From positions 62,001-126,000 of the forward strand of contig NZ_CP011272.1 of assembly GCF_001610875.1 (NCBI RefSeq): a DNA stretch of 64,000 bases. Direction: 5' to 3'. How positions within the stretch are numbered: the stretch's first letter is position 1; each line of letters opens with the position of its first letter. The notes beneath the pieces are model-generated. The model saw only the letters and a list, made by a program, of their open reading frames with translations. It ran no database searches and was not told the DNA's origin. A program made the position numbers and the translations under genes. Below are positions 1 to 8,761 of the stretch, in pieces. Origin of the DNA: Pirellula sp. SH-Sr6A (lineage in GTDB: Bacteria > Planctomycetota > Planctomycetia > Pirellulales > Pirellulaceae).

Positions 1-371
1 TCCAGGAGTGTTTGGAGGATGGACGGAGGACGCTGTTCCGATTCTGCCCCTGCGGTGACTTGAAGAATATCCCATCGCGGATTGGATGTGGGGGCTGTCA
101 GGTGCTGGAGCACCGGTTTGGTGACCCGGGAGCTCGCGGTTCCCAGCGCTGTTGCCGAAAGTCGGATTTTGGTCCCCGGAATACGGCGGTAGGAAAAGGT
201 TCTCGTTTGGAAGGTTTGGGGGGAGAATTCCGTGCCGGTGATTTGGGTCCCCACCAATAAATAGAGGGAAAGGAAGAGCAAACCCACTATAAAGATCAAA
301 ATGGCGGAGACTGAAAGGAGCCGCTTGGTACCGGCAGGGGCTTTTGGCGACGTTTTCGATTGCAAATTCAT
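1..371 (-). CDS. Membrane-anchored protein, N-terminal part (runs off left edge)
   Basis: Reading the minus strand from an ATG at 371 gives an open frame to the left edge with no stop, so about 123 residues are visible and the C-terminus lies outside the window. A basic start (MNLQSKTSPKAPAGTKR) is followed by one strongly hydrophobic segment (about residues 18-42, ILIFIVGLLFLSLYLLVG) and then a polar region, which suggests a single-pass inner-membrane protein facing the periplasm. GGAG sits five bases before this ATG, which is why it was preferred over an in-frame ATG at 401. The gene is divergent from scpB, 140 bp apart. I do not recognise the family. The topology resembles small LptC-like or secretion-accessory proteins, but no motif supports such a call. 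Confidence 0.72.
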   Translation of the reverse strand, partial: MNLQSKTSPKAPAGTKRLLSVSAILIFIVGLLFLSLYLLVGTQITGTEFSPQTFQTRTFSYRRIPGTKIRLSATALGTASSRVTKPVLQHLTAPTSNPRWDILQVTAGAESEQRPPSILQTLL

Positions 372-511
372 GGCCACTCCGATCTTTCCGTGCGATCGCA
401 TCGGGTCTGGATCCCAAACCGGTTTGAGCGGTATCTTACGGGAGTGGACGGGAGGCCTCCAGTCCACGGTCGTGGAAAGGCAGCCAGTAGATCGGTCCCA
501 GGAGAGTGGAT

Positions 512-1366
512 ATGAGAGCGCGAATGGATAGAAAGGGAACGATCGTCCCCAGCTATTCCCTGCCATTCTTGACGGCCCAGCGCGACCTCCTGGGGAGACA
601 CCGCGACATCGAAGCGGAAGTTAGCCATCGTCGCAGTTCCATTCGATACCGATCCCTCGCCTTCAAGAGAGAAGGCCGGTTCGATGCGGGTGTGCCGAGC
701 TTGGTACAGGCTCAATCGGCCAGGGAGAATTCTTCGGATACTGGGGTGCATGCGGCGGGGTCTCAGCCCATTTCGTTGAGCAAACAAGCCGTTTTGGAGG
801 CGATACTGTTTATTTCTAAAGAGCCGCTTTCGGCTCGCAAACTCGCGATGTTGGCGGAGTTGACCGATCCGACGGAAGCGAGAACATTAGCCAAGTCCTT
901 GAACGAGCAGTACGACCAGCAGGACTACTCCTTTCGCATTGAGGAGGTTGCTGGGGGATTGCAATTGCTGACCCGTCCCCAGTTCGCACGTTGGATCCGT
1001 CGATTGGAGCTTGCGCCTGGCGAAGTTTTGCTCAGTCAGGGGATGCTGGAAACCCTTTCGATCATCGCGTATCGGCAACCGGTGGAGCGTGCGGAGATCG
1101 AGGCAATTCGGGGGGTTAGCTCCGATGAGGTCCTGCGACAATTGATGCAACGGGATCTGGTTCGCATTGCAGGCAGGTTAGAGGATCTCGGTAGGCCCTA
1201 CCTATACGGGACAACACGCAAATTTTTACAGGTGTTTGGGCTTCAATCCTTGGAATATCTTCCGAGGGCGCAAAAGATTCGCGAAGCGGAAGCCGAAATT
1301 GCATCAAGACTTGCGGACCAGACGCCAACTGCTCAAGATATGGCCCCTCAGCGAGCCGAGGAGTAG
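512..1366 (+). CDS. scpB: Segregation and condensation protein B (ScpB)
   Basis: ScpB binds ScpA and the SMC ATPase to form the bacterial condensin that compacts and separates the chromosome. The ScpB core, two winged-helix domains, covers about residues 91-255. It begins QAVLEAILFISKEPLSARKL and contains the family stretch ETLSIIAYRQPVERAEIEAI and the segment GRPYLYGTTRKFLQVFGL. The first 90 or so residues are an unusual polar extension with no match I recognise. ATG 512 is chosen because AGGAG lies seven bases upstream. A GTG at 506 overlaps that site, and in-frame GTGs at 692 and 746 would give a product of more usual length. No scpA is visible nearby; it is often elsewhere in planctomycetes. 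Confidence 0.92.
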   Translation: MRARMDRKGTIVPSYSLPFLTAQRDLLGRHRDIEAEVSHRRSSIRYRSLAFKREGRFDAGVPSLVQAQSARENSSDTGVHAAGSQPISLSKQAVLEAILFISKEPLSARKLAMLAELTDPTEARTLAKSLNEQYDQQDYSFRIEEVAGGLQLLTRPQFARWIRRLELAPGEVLLSQGMLETLSIIAYRQPVERAEIEAIRGVSSDEVLRQLMQRDLVRIAGRLEDLGRPYLYGTTRKFLQVFGLQSLEYLPRAQKIREAEAEIASRLADQTPTAQDMAPQRAEE

Positions 1367-1510
1367 CGACTCCCTCCCAAAACAGGTCGGAAAAAGTATC
1401 AACTTTTCCGTCCTCTGGGTCAGTGTTCAACCCCCGAATGCCCGCTAAGATAGTCCTACTTGTTTGCGAAGAGAACCTCACGTACGACGGATAGATTAAG
1501 GAGTTCACCT

Positions 1511-1948
1511 GTGAAGATGACGCTAACCGCACGAGAGTTGTCAACGATGTCAACATCCGAGCAGTTAACCTGGGAATTCGCATCTTGGTCCCCCAGTGGC
1601 CAAACATTCGTCATGTCTGACGAAGATGAAGATTTCGAGGACGAAGACGAGCTTGAAGACGAAGAAGACGACGACTTCGAAGACGAGGAAGATGAGGAGT
1701 TCGACGACGAGGATGATCTCGACGACGAAGATGATCTCGATGATGAAGAAGAGGAAGACGAAGACGACCTAGAAGACGAAGAGTGGGAAGAGGTCGAAGA
1801 AGACGAGGACGACGAAGAAGACGAGGAGTCTGACGAGGAAGAAGACGAAGAGGATGATTGGGACGACGAGGACGACGATTGGGATGACGATGACGATGAC
1901 GACGACGAAGAAGAAGAAGAAGAAGACGAAGAAGAAGAGTGGGATTGA
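1511..1948 (+). CDS. Ultra-acidic Asp/Glu-rich protein
   Basis: The 145-residue product has a neutral head of about 34 residues (MTLTARELSTMSTSEQLTWE) and a tail of 111 residues starting at ATG 1613. In the tail all but 15 residues are Asp or Glu, with isolated Phe, Leu, Trp and Val spaced along it and no basic residue. GTG 1511 is chosen because AAGGAG (1498-1503) lies seven bases before it; ATG 1517 and ATG 1613 are alternatives. Such a chain would be disordered and extremely negative, suited to binding basic proteins or divalent cations, but function is unknown. It follows scpB by 144 bp on the same strand. The opposite strand is also open because GAC/GAA/GAG/GAT repeats read as serine codons; that serine-rich frame is a composition artefact. 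Confidence 0.7.
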   Translation: MKMTLTARELSTMSTSEQLTWEFASWSPSGQTFVMSDEDEDFEDEDELEDEEDDDFEDEEDEEFDDEDDLDDEDDLDDEEEEDEDDLEDEEWEEVEEDEDDEEDEESDEEEDEEDDWDDEDDDWDDDDDDDDEEEEEEDEEEEWD

Positions 1949-2158
1949 TCTCGTCGCTCTTTAAAAGTTCTAGGGCGGTGCACCCGATTGTTTGGGGAGC
2001 CGCCCTTATGTTTTCGCATTCTGCTTGTCGAGGGAATGGTTACAGTCGTTCGATCAGGGGCCCTTTCCTCCCTGGAGTCCTTGCTATACTTCTGGAAAAG
2101 GGTTCTGCTGAACTCTTGATCCCCCTCCGCGACAAGCCATCGATCTGCTAGTCAAACC

Positions 2159-3052
2159 ATGCCAAACGCAACATGTTTTCTCCTTGCGTACGCGTTGGTT
2201 CTGTTGCTTGAGTTTGCACGTTGGCGACCGCTTTCGAGCGTGTGGGACCAGCGGTTGCGCATCTCGCTAGTGGTAGCAGTGGGCGTGGCATTATTCACGC
2301 ACACGCTTTATCTCCTTGAACGGGCATTGATCGGCTATCGAGCCGAAACCAGCTGGACTGCTATTTCGTGGCACGATTGGGCGGTACTTGCCAGCTGGGC
2401 TTTGGGCGCGACGTATTCATTTTTGCTGTTAAGACGTGGAAATAGCCGCATCGGGATCTTCGTCCTACCGATCGTCTTGTTGCTTGTGGGGGGAGCGATC
2501 GCTCTTCCTCCTGAAGTTGGGGTTCCACCCGATTCTGCCGCGTCGGCTTGGCGATTCGCCCACGGGCTCGGTATGGCTGCCGGAACGGTTCTGGTTTCGC
2601 TCGGTTTTTCGATGGGTGTGATGTACTTCCTCCACTCCTCTCGCCTCAAAAGCAAACGACCGCTCCAATCCCGATTTCCTCTCCCTTCTCTGGAATATTT
2701 GCGGTCTTCTGGACGAGTCTGTTTGGTCGGTAGCGCCGCCTCGATCGGATTTGGGATGGTGTCTGGCGTGATTATGAATCTGACCCAAGACGGGAGGGTG
2801 GAATGGCTCGATCGCGGAATCCTCTTCTCGGCAGGTTTGTTTGTTTGGCTCGTTATCGCTTCCCTTGCGCAGTGGCTATTGGCTCGGCGCGGATCGGGGC
2901 ACGCGATCGCCTGGATGAATGTGCTGTCTTTTCTCATCGTCGCCATCGCGGTGTTGCTCGTGTTGAGTACACCCCACGGTGGCAATCAGCCTGGAGTTCG
3001 CCCAGAGGAAAGTCGACCGAATCCCACCTTGCAACCTGGTGAGGTTCCATGA
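2159..3052 (+). CDS. HemX/CcsA-like cytochrome c assembly membrane protein
   Basis: A 297-residue protein with eight predicted membrane helices (about residues 4-21, 32-54, 72-91, 96-116, 132-158, 186-206, 220-241, 249-270). Helix five carries the pattern AWRFAHGLGMAAGTVLVSLGF, which resembles the conserved Trp/His helix of the cytochrome c assembly (CcsA/HemX) family. A second His sits in helix two (FTHTLY, H48). The classical WGxxWxWD haem-handling motif is not evident, so it is nearer HemX than a full haem lyase. The stop overlaps the hemA start by four bases (ATGA). The hemX-hemA pairing is known from other bacteria, where HemX affects glutamyl-tRNA reductase level, so a role in haem supply is inferred. 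No strong ribosome site is seen before ATG 2159; TATACT at 2085-2090 may be a promoter -10. Confidence 0.8.
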   Translation: MPNATCFLLAYALVLLLEFARWRPLSSVWDQRLRISLVVAVGVALFTHTLYLLERALIGYRAETSWTAISWHDWAVLASWALGATYSFLLLRRGNSRIGIFVLPIVLLLVGGAIALPPEVGVPPDSAASAWRFAHGLGMAAGTVLVSLGFSMGVMYFLHSSRLKSKRPLQSRFPLPSLEYLRSSGRVCLVGSAASIGFGMVSGVIMNLTQDGRVEWLDRGILFSAGLFVWLVIASLAQWLLARRGSGHAIAWMNVLSFLIVAIAVLLVLSTPHGGNQPGVRPEESRPNPTLQPGEVP

Positions 3053-4326
3053 AGATTCGAATGATCGGCTGCAGCCATCACTCGACGCCGGTGGAAATTC
3101 GCGAGCGATTCTCTTTCACCGAGCAGCAAAGTGACGCCGCCCTGAACCTTCTCAAGGACCAGTACGCCGACTGCGAGACGGTTCTTTTGAGTACCTGCAA
3201 CCGCGTCGAACTTTACGTGGGTGCATCGAGCGACGCGGCGTTGCCAACCACCGAGCAACTCGTGGAATTCGTCGTGCAATTTCACGGACTCCCTTTAGAG
3301 TCCCATCGCGATTACTTTTTACAACTCGATGGAGAGCAAGCGATGGAACACTTGTTTTCTGTCGCGAGCAGTCTCGATTCGCTCATCGTGGGCGAATCGC
3401 AAATCGCCTCCCAAGTCCATGAGGCTTACGAGAGAGCGGTGTTGAAAGGTTTTGCAGGGCCAGCCCTCCACACCGCCTTTCAACATGCGAACCAGGTTGC
3501 CAAGCGAGTCACCAATGAAACGGAGATTCATCGACGGAGGATCAGTGTACCGAGCGTCGCAGTAAGCGAAGTGGCATCGGAATTCTTTGAGCGATTCGAC
3601 GACAAACATGTCGTTCTCATCGGAAGCGGTGAGATGGGGCGAGAGACGCTGATCTACCTTCGCAACGCGGGCGCGTCGCATGTTTCCATCGTCAATCGAT
3701 CGCTGGAGAACGCCGAAAAACTCGCGTCGGAATTCGGCGTTCGCGCGTTCCCATGGAGCGATCTCGAGAAGCAGATCGCGAGTGCGGATTTAATCGTCAG
3801 CACGACCGGGGCAACCGAGCCGATCGTCACAGAAAGCAGCTTCCGAAAGATGCTCGACGCGCGAAGCAAAGGGACATTGCTCATTCTCGATCTGGCTGTC
3901 CCTCGGGATTTCGAACCCTCCATCGGGAGGCTTCCGGATGTCTATCTCTACTCCGTCGATGATCTTCAAGCGGTTTGTGACAGGAATCGCAATTTGCGCG
4001 AGCAGCAGGTTCCCCGCGCGAAGCGAATTATTGTCGAAGAAGTCGATCGCATCATGTCCGATTGGCAACACCGCGCGTCAGGGGATACGATTCGGGCTCT
4101 TCGGGAGCGAGCCGCCCAAATTCGGGAGTCGGAACTAGCCCGCTTGCTCGCCAAACAACCGATGCAATCGATCACCCCGGACATGCAGCAAGAAATCAAC
4201 CACGCTTTCGATCGACTCGTTAACAAGCTGCTGCATCAACCCTTGCAGTCGATCCGAGAAGTCTCCCACGTCGAGCAACGAGACTCCCTTGTCTCCGCGC
4301 TCCGAAAGCTCTTTCAAATTCGGTGA
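3049..4326 (+). CDS. hemA: Glutamyl-tRNA reductase
   Basis: This enzyme reduces glutamyl-tRNA(Glu) to glutamate-1-semialdehyde with NADPH, the first committed step of tetrapyrrole synthesis by the C5 route. The product has 425 residues, usual for the family. The N-terminal catalytic domain starts MKIRMIGCSHHSTPVEIRER and holds the catalytic cysteine C50 in LLSTCNRVELY. The segment SLIVGESQIASQVHEAYERA (about 111-130) follows. The NADPH-binding Rossmann domain begins at VVLIGSGEMGRETL (188-201). The C-terminal helical dimerisation domain ends in the family-like HVEQRDSLVSALRKLFQI. It is translationally coupled to the upstream HemX-like gene. The next gene is convergent 17 bp away, and no obvious terminator lies between them. 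Confidence 0.97.
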   Translation: MKIRMIGCSHHSTPVEIRERFSFTEQQSDAALNLLKDQYADCETVLLSTCNRVELYVGASSDAALPTTEQLVEFVVQFHGLPLESHRDYFLQLDGEQAMEHLFSVASSLDSLIVGESQIASQVHEAYERAVLKGFAGPALHTAFQHANQVAKRVTNETEIHRRRISVPSVAVSEVASEFFERFDDKHVVLIGSGEMGRETLIYLRNAGASHVSIVNRSLENAEKLASEFGVRAFPWSDLEKQIASADLIVSTTGATEPIVTESSFRKMLDARSKGTLLILDLAVPRDFEPSIGRLPDVYLYSVDDLQAVCDRNRNLREQQVPRAKRIIVEEVDRIMSDWQHRASGDTIRALRERAAQIRESELARLLAKQPMQSITPDMQQEINHAFDRLVNKLLHQPLQSIREVSHVEQRDSLVSALRKLFQIR

Positions 4327-4343
4327 GGAACCGGCGCATCCCG

Positions 4344-5918
4344 CTATCGTGACGACACGATCTCCGTCGTGTGTCCTTTTCGTTTCGATAATTTCAGTTT
4401 TGCAGCCAAGAAGTCCGCGACTACATCGGACTCGCGTCGCGAGGACAAAACCGAAAGCATGATCACTCTCTTGGATTGACCACGAATGGTCAGAACAACG
4501 TCCCAGCGTTCTCCTGCCGTGTTGTGAACCACTTGATGGCTCCCGATCTGGCACTCATCAGAGGAAGGGCAGGTACCACGAGACCGAAAACCAAAGACCC
4601 CTGACTCGAATTGAATTTGGAAATGCGGACGCCCCTGCAGTGCAGCGAGTTTTCGCTTATCTTGGTTTTGCGGTCTCGGGTGGGGGATAAATCGGAGGTG
4701 GCAGCGCCACGTGCACAAATCGTAAAGACCATAAAGCCCCATCGCCAGGAAGACACCGGGGAAGACTGCGACGAACAATGCGGTGTTCCAGGGGCGAATG
4801 GCGAGCAGGATCCAAACAACCGGCCCCAAGCAGATGGCGGAGAACAAAAGCAAACCCAGAAAGTAAGATTGCCTCCAATGCGAAAAGGTCCATTGGATTT
4901 CGCCATCGGTCGAGACCTTTTCTCGCATGTGATACCGTGCAACGACTTGTTCGGGATCGACGCGGTCGATGAACGGTTCGACGAGAGAGTCGTCAGGTTG
5001 GTAGTGCAGCTGGCTTTCCGAGGTTCGGAAAACAGGGACGATAAACGAGGATTGCATCCCTGGCAGGCTATCTTTTGTACTCGCCGATAGCTCCCAATAT
5101 ACGGGCTGCTGGGATACGAAATCGGTCTGCACGCAGGAATAAGGGATTGTGAAGGAAAAAGGGACGGCTGTCGTCCCCAATCGGGGGGCTTGAAGGGTTT
5201 GTGAAAGATGCAAAGTCTCACTCCAAATGGTCTCCGTGTAGCTCTGCGTCTTCGTCTGACCATTCTTTCGCGTTCGACTTTGCTTCGATTTCGTGCATCG
5301 CAGCGTAATCGCGTAGACGGTGCCTTCGGGGAAGACGTCGTGCAGGATTACTGCACCACTCAATGGGCCTCCGATGATTCCCGGCACATCCGCCAACTTC
5401 AGTTCCGCGGTATTCCACTTCCTACCCATCCAGAACATACGAACGACCAACAACCATAGGACAGTCGCGGCAATAGCGATTCCGTAACTGACATTGGTCG
5501 CTCTGCCAATCGCGAACGGCCAAGCAATCAGTAGCAAGGCGAGGAAAAGTACTCCTCCGACTCTCCACCCTACTCGATTGCTTAGAACGATGTGTTTGCG
5601 AGCCCAGTCGCTGCGAGCGAGCCACGGTTTGTCGGGATTCCTCCGAAGTCCCTCGCGAACGCTTTCCGTACTTAGCCACCACTGAGGAAACAAGAGGAGA
5701 ACGATAGCCAAGAAGACTGGCCACGCAACCATATAGAAAGTGTTGGCAAATGCAGGCCAGTCAATTGCCTGCCCGTGAAGACCACCGACGAAATGGTTTT
5801 GAAGGGGTGGCCATTGTGTATAGGCCCAGTACAAAAATGGGACGGATAAGAACTGGATGCACCTGCCGATCAATATAGATGGCCAGGCGTGAGGATAACG
5901 TTGGTAATCAGATTCCAT
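4344..5918 (-). CDS. Multi-spanning membrane protein, unknown function
   Basis: The product from ATG 5918 has 524 residues. Four hydrophobic helices lie in the first 190 residues (for example VGWRVGGVLFLALLLIAWPF), then comes a soluble region of about 200 residues rich in beta-type sequence (LSQTLQAPRLGTTAVPFSFT), then two more helices (FLGLLLFSAICLGPVVWILL and TALFVAVFPGVFLAMGLYGL) and a basic C-terminal tail. Membrane segments flanking an extracytoplasmic domain recall DUF3592-type proteins, but I do not recognise a defined family. The frame stays open upstream to 6041, overlapping the sialidase-like gene. ATG 5918 is preferred because it gives a normal membrane-protein N-terminus and avoids that overlap. 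It lies 80 bp downstream of the sialidase-like gene, so the two may be co-transcribed. Confidence 0.75.
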   Translation of the reverse strand: MESDYQRYPHAWPSILIGRCIQFLSVPFLYWAYTQWPPLQNHFVGGLHGQAIDWPAFANTFYMVAWPVFLAIVLLLFPQWWLSTESVREGLRRNPDKPWLARSDWARKHIVLSNRVGWRVGGVLFLALLLIAWPFAIGRATNVSYGIAIAATVLWLLVVRMFWMGRKWNTAELKLADVPGIIGGPLSGAVILHDVFPEGTVYAITLRCTKSKQSRTRKNGQTKTQSYTETIWSETLHLSQTLQAPRLGTTAVPFSFTIPYSCVQTDFVSQQPVYWELSASTKDSLPGMQSSFIVPVFRTSESQLHYQPDDSLVEPFIDRVDPEQVVARYHMREKVSTDGEIQWTFSHWRQSYFLGLLLFSAICLGPVVWILLAIRPWNTALFVAVFPGVFLAMGLYGLYDLCTWRCHLRFIPHPRPQNQDKRKLAALQGRPHFQIQFESGVFGFRSRGTCPSSDECQIGSHQVVHNTAGERWDVVLTIRGQSKRVIMLSVLSSRRESDVVADFLAAKLKLSKRKGHTTEIVSSR

Positions 5919-5998
5919 AGTCGTTGAAAAGGGCTTCAAGAATCCATTGTCGAACCCTGGTAGATCCGTGAAAAACAAAAGGAAGGAACGGGATTCGA

Positions 5999-7207
5999 TT
6001 ATGGTATGGGTTGGACAGTCGAAGGTTGGCTTGTAACCCAATTCTCGTCAAAGGCCACGTACTTCATGCTCTTTCCTTCTGGAACAAAGTAGCTGTAGAC
6101 CGCGTGAATCGTTCCGTCTTTCCCTTGGATGATCGCGGGGTAGTGGAACGAGTTGCCAGGCAAATCTTCGAGATGCTTGGTCCATCGCCAGCTCTTTCCC
6201 TCATCCTCGGAAATGGAAACAGCCAAACGATGTCGGCCCTCGAGTGTATCGTTGTAAATGAGGACCCAATGCCCATTTTGCAATCGAACCACATCGAGAC
6301 CGGATCCGGGATTTGGGAGGTCCGAGGAGAATGCATCGGTCCACGTTTCCCCTTGGTCACGCGATTCGCAGATGCGGATTTTGCCAGTGAATCCATTCTC
6401 CCGCATGTAGGCGACCAAAGATCCATCCCTTCGTTCCAGGACGGCCGGTTGTATGTTGCCATATCCAATCAGTGGTCCGCTAGCTCGCCAAGTTTGTCCG
6501 CCATCATCGCTGATCGCCATCAGGGATATCGAAAAGGTATCGGTATAAAGGGGCAGAAGTATGCGTCCGGAGCGGAGCACGGTCGGTTTGCAGCGCGGTT
6601 GCCAACCCAAGCGTTGATAAAGCTTGTCGCTTAATCTCGCCTTCACCAAATCGACTCCAGCCTGTTGCTTGGCATCCAGTTGAATTCGGTTGTTCTGGAG
6701 AAATGCATCCAGTTTCCCAAGAACTTCGGGGCCAAAGTCCATGGGTTTTAAAAACATGGTCTCTCGCCGTTTCCAACGAGGAGAACCGGAACCGGAATAA
6801 TCCGAGGATACGGCGACTTGCGTCAAGCAGGATTCCCATGTGTTGGCGAGGATCACCGGCCAAAACAAAAACAGTTGGCCATTCGGATCCACCATCATGC
6901 AAGTATTGCAATCGGGTAGGTCGGGAGTGTCGACCATCAAGAAGGGCTCCGACCATTTGTCTTCGTCTGGCTTCTTTCGACTCCCAAGCACCCTAACGTC
7001 ATCGGCCTTCCTCTCCCCGGAACCCCGATACCAGGATACAAGCAACTCCCCGTTGGGCAATTCGACGATCCCAGGTGCATGGTTGTGTTGCGCATTGAGA
7101 GGAAAGACGAGCTCCGCTCTTTGTTCTTCTGCGCAGCAGCATTCGGGTGTTGAGATTGCAACGGTTGCGACGAGGCACAACGCGAAAAAGAGATGGGAAT
7201 GCTTCAT
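5999..7207 (-). CDS. Secreted sialidase-like (BNR/Asp-box) protein
   Basis: A 402-residue protein with an N-terminal signal peptide (MKHSHLFFALCLVATVAIST, then a Cys-rich PECCCAEE junction). It belongs to the BNR/sialidase superfamily: LVFPLNAQHNHAPGIVELPN starts the propeller, and Asp-box motifs SDDGGQTWRAS, SRDQGETWTDA and SEDEGKSWRWT mark blades. Planctomycete members of this group are annotated as exo-alpha-sialidases. They are plausible glycan-active enzymes in the periplasm or on the surface, but the substrate cannot be read from sequence. An arginine triad typical of true sialidases was not assigned. The three adjacent cysteines near the cleavage site might allow lipidation. It is divergent from the Gfo/Idh gene, a common partner in glycan catabolism. 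Confidence 0.85.
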   Translation of the reverse strand: MKHSHLFFALCLVATVAISTPECCCAEEQRAELVFPLNAQHNHAPGIVELPNGELLVSWYRGSGERKADDVRVLGSRKKPDEDKWSEPFLMVDTPDLPDCNTCMMVDPNGQLFLFWPVILANTWESCLTQVAVSSDYSGSGSPRWKRRETMFLKPMDFGPEVLGKLDAFLQNNRIQLDAKQQAGVDLVKARLSDKLYQRLGWQPRCKPTVLRSGRILLPLYTDTFSISLMAISDDGGQTWRASGPLIGYGNIQPAVLERRDGSLVAYMRENGFTGKIRICESRDQGETWTDAFSSDLPNPGSGLDVVRLQNGHWVLIYNDTLEGRHRLAVSISEDEGKSWRWTKHLEDLPGNSFHYPAIIQGKDGTIHAVYSYFVPEGKSMKYVAFDENWVTSQPSTVQPIP

Positions 7208-7354
7208 GATCCATGTGTGGGAGTGGATTTGGGGAGGTCGGAATATTTTCAGTCCCTGTCATCGCAGAGCGGCTGAAAATAGCTGCACCAATCTAGCAAT
7301 TCCTTTTGGCTCAAGGTAGGAATCCATAGGTGGCGGGACGATCTTTTAGGTCTT

Positions 7355-7384
7355 TTCCGAAGTGGATCGGTTTTTGTTTATAAT
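7355..7384 (+). promoter_or_regulatory. Candidate sigma-70-type promoter for the Gfo/Idh gene
   Basis: A perfect TATAAT lies at 7379-7384 with a weak -35-like TTCCGA at 7355-7360, 18 bp apart, in the 273-bp gap between divergent genes. Transcription would begin near 7391, leaving a leader of about 90 bases. The -35 match is poor, so the call rests mostly on the -10 box. Confidence 0.4.
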
Positions 7385-7480
7385 GAGGACCCGCGATCCG
7401 AGTATCCAAGATGGGTCGGTCATCGTTTCGACGCTGAACCACCCTGCTTCCCCCCACCTGAATTGAGGTTTTACACCACC

Positions 7481-8761
7481 ATGCAACGCAGATCTTTTCT
7501 CGCCAATAGCTCAGCCGGGCTGGCCGCAGTTGGAATCGCCCAGGCTGCCGGAACAGGAGCAGCAGCATTGGACGACAAGCCGACCGTCATCGGTATCATG
7601 GGTTGTTCTCGTGGCCGCGACTTGCTCCGAGATTTCCTAAAGATGTCTAATGTTCGGGTGAAGTATGTTTGCGATCCGGATTCCGGTCGGCTCGCAGGGG
7701 CGGCAAAGGTGGCCACCGATGCGGGACAGAAAACCGAGGCCATCGCCGACTTCCGCAAGATTCTCGACGATAAAGAAGTGGACGCACTTATCTGTGCTGC
7801 TCCCAACCACTGGCACGGCCCGGCGACCATTATGGGTTGCAATGCAGGTAAGCATGTTTACGTCGAAAAACCTGCCTGCCATAACCCCCAGGAGGGGGAA
7901 TGGATGGTCGCTGCAGCAGCGAAAGCGAATCGATGTGTACAAGTCGGGACGCAGCGACGTAGCGGTCCTGGATACCAAGAAGCAATTGCGAAGCTTCATG
8001 CAGGGGTTATCGGAAAAGTCTATTTGTCCCGCTGCTTCTTCAATCGATTGCGAGGGTCGATCGGATCGGGTAAAGACGAAACACCCCCTGACACACTGGC
8101 GTACGATCTTTGGCAAGGACCTGCACCGAAGCGGCCCTATCGCTCGAATGTGGTGCATTACAATTGGCACTGGTTCTGGCATTGGGGGAATGGAGAACTC
8201 GGCAATAATGGCGTTCACGGTCTCGATGTCTGTCGATGGGGATTGCAAGTCGATTACCCAATTCGAACCGTTTCCAGCGGCGGCCGTTACTGCTACCAAG
8301 ATGACCAAGAGACGCCCGATACCCAACAGGTAGCTTGGGAATTCGAAGGAGGAAAGCAAATCACCTACCAGGGGCTTTCATGCACTCAGCATCCTCCTGG
8401 CTCGCTCGTTTCCTTTTATGGAACGGAAGGCTATATGGAGATCGACGGCGATGGCGTCTACTCGATCTACGATGCGAAGAATAAGTTGGTAGAGTCGGGA
8501 GGAAAGAAAGCGTGGGGACAAGAAGAGCATCTGAAAAACTTCATCGATGCGATCCGTGCCAACGATCCTAAGATGCTCGCACAGCCAATTCTGAGCGGCC
8601 ACCAAAGTACCCTCCTTTGCCACCTTGGCAATATCGCACAGCGCGCAGGGGAAGTGGTAAAAACAAACGCGAAAAACGGGAAATGGTCCGACGGTGCATT
8701 GCCTAATGAATACTGGCGCCGAGAGTACGATCCGCAATGGGAGAAGTGGATTGTCTCGTGA
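7481..8761 (+). CDS. Gfo/Idh/MocA family oxidoreductase, twin-arginine exported
   Basis: An NAD(P)-dependent sugar or cyclitol dehydrogenase-type protein of 426 residues. ATG 7481 starts MQRRSFLANSSAGLAAVGIA, a twin-arginine (Tat) leader followed by an Ala-rich segment, so the enzyme is probably exported folded with its cofactor. The Rossmann fold begins TVIGIMGCSRGRDLLRDF. The family EKP motif is present as HVYVEKPACHNPQEGEWM, and the C-terminal alpha/beta domain contains YNWHWFWHWGNGELGNNGVH, a conserved feature of the planctomycete subgroup. Substrate is unknown. It starts downstream of a TATAAT box and overlaps tilS by about 11 bp. A TTG at 7463 in the same frame would place extra residues before the Tat motif and is not favoured. 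Confidence 0.92.
   Translation: MQRRSFLANSSAGLAAVGIAQAAGTGAAALDDKPTVIGIMGCSRGRDLLRDFLKMSNVRVKYVCDPDSGRLAGAAKVATDAGQKTEAIADFRKILDDKEVDALICAAPNHWHGPATIMGCNAGKHVYVEKPACHNPQEGEWMVAAAAKANRCVQVGTQRRSGPGYQEAIAKLHAGVIGKVYLSRCFFNRLRGSIGSGKDETPPDTLAYDLWQGPAPKRPYRSNVVHYNWHWFWHWGNGELGNNGVHGLDVCRWGLQVDYPIRTVSSGGRYCYQDDQETPDTQQVAWEFEGGKQITYQGLSCTQHPPGSLVSFYGTEGYMEIDGDGVYSIYDAKNKLVESGGKKAWGQEEHLKNFIDAIRANDPKMLAQPILSGHQSTLLCHLGNIAQRAGEVVKTNAKNGKWSDGALPNEYWRREYDPQWEKWIVS

Noticed and set aside
368-787. Minus-strand frame of 139 codons overlapping the start of scpB
   Set aside because: It overlaps the scpB N-terminal region and the better-supported edge gene; its sequence has no recognisable domain.
1456-2019. 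Minus-strand serine-rich frame of 187 codons
   Set aside because: It is the reverse complement of GAN-codon runs in the acidic gene; poly-serine arises from composition and there is no ribosome site or conserved motif.
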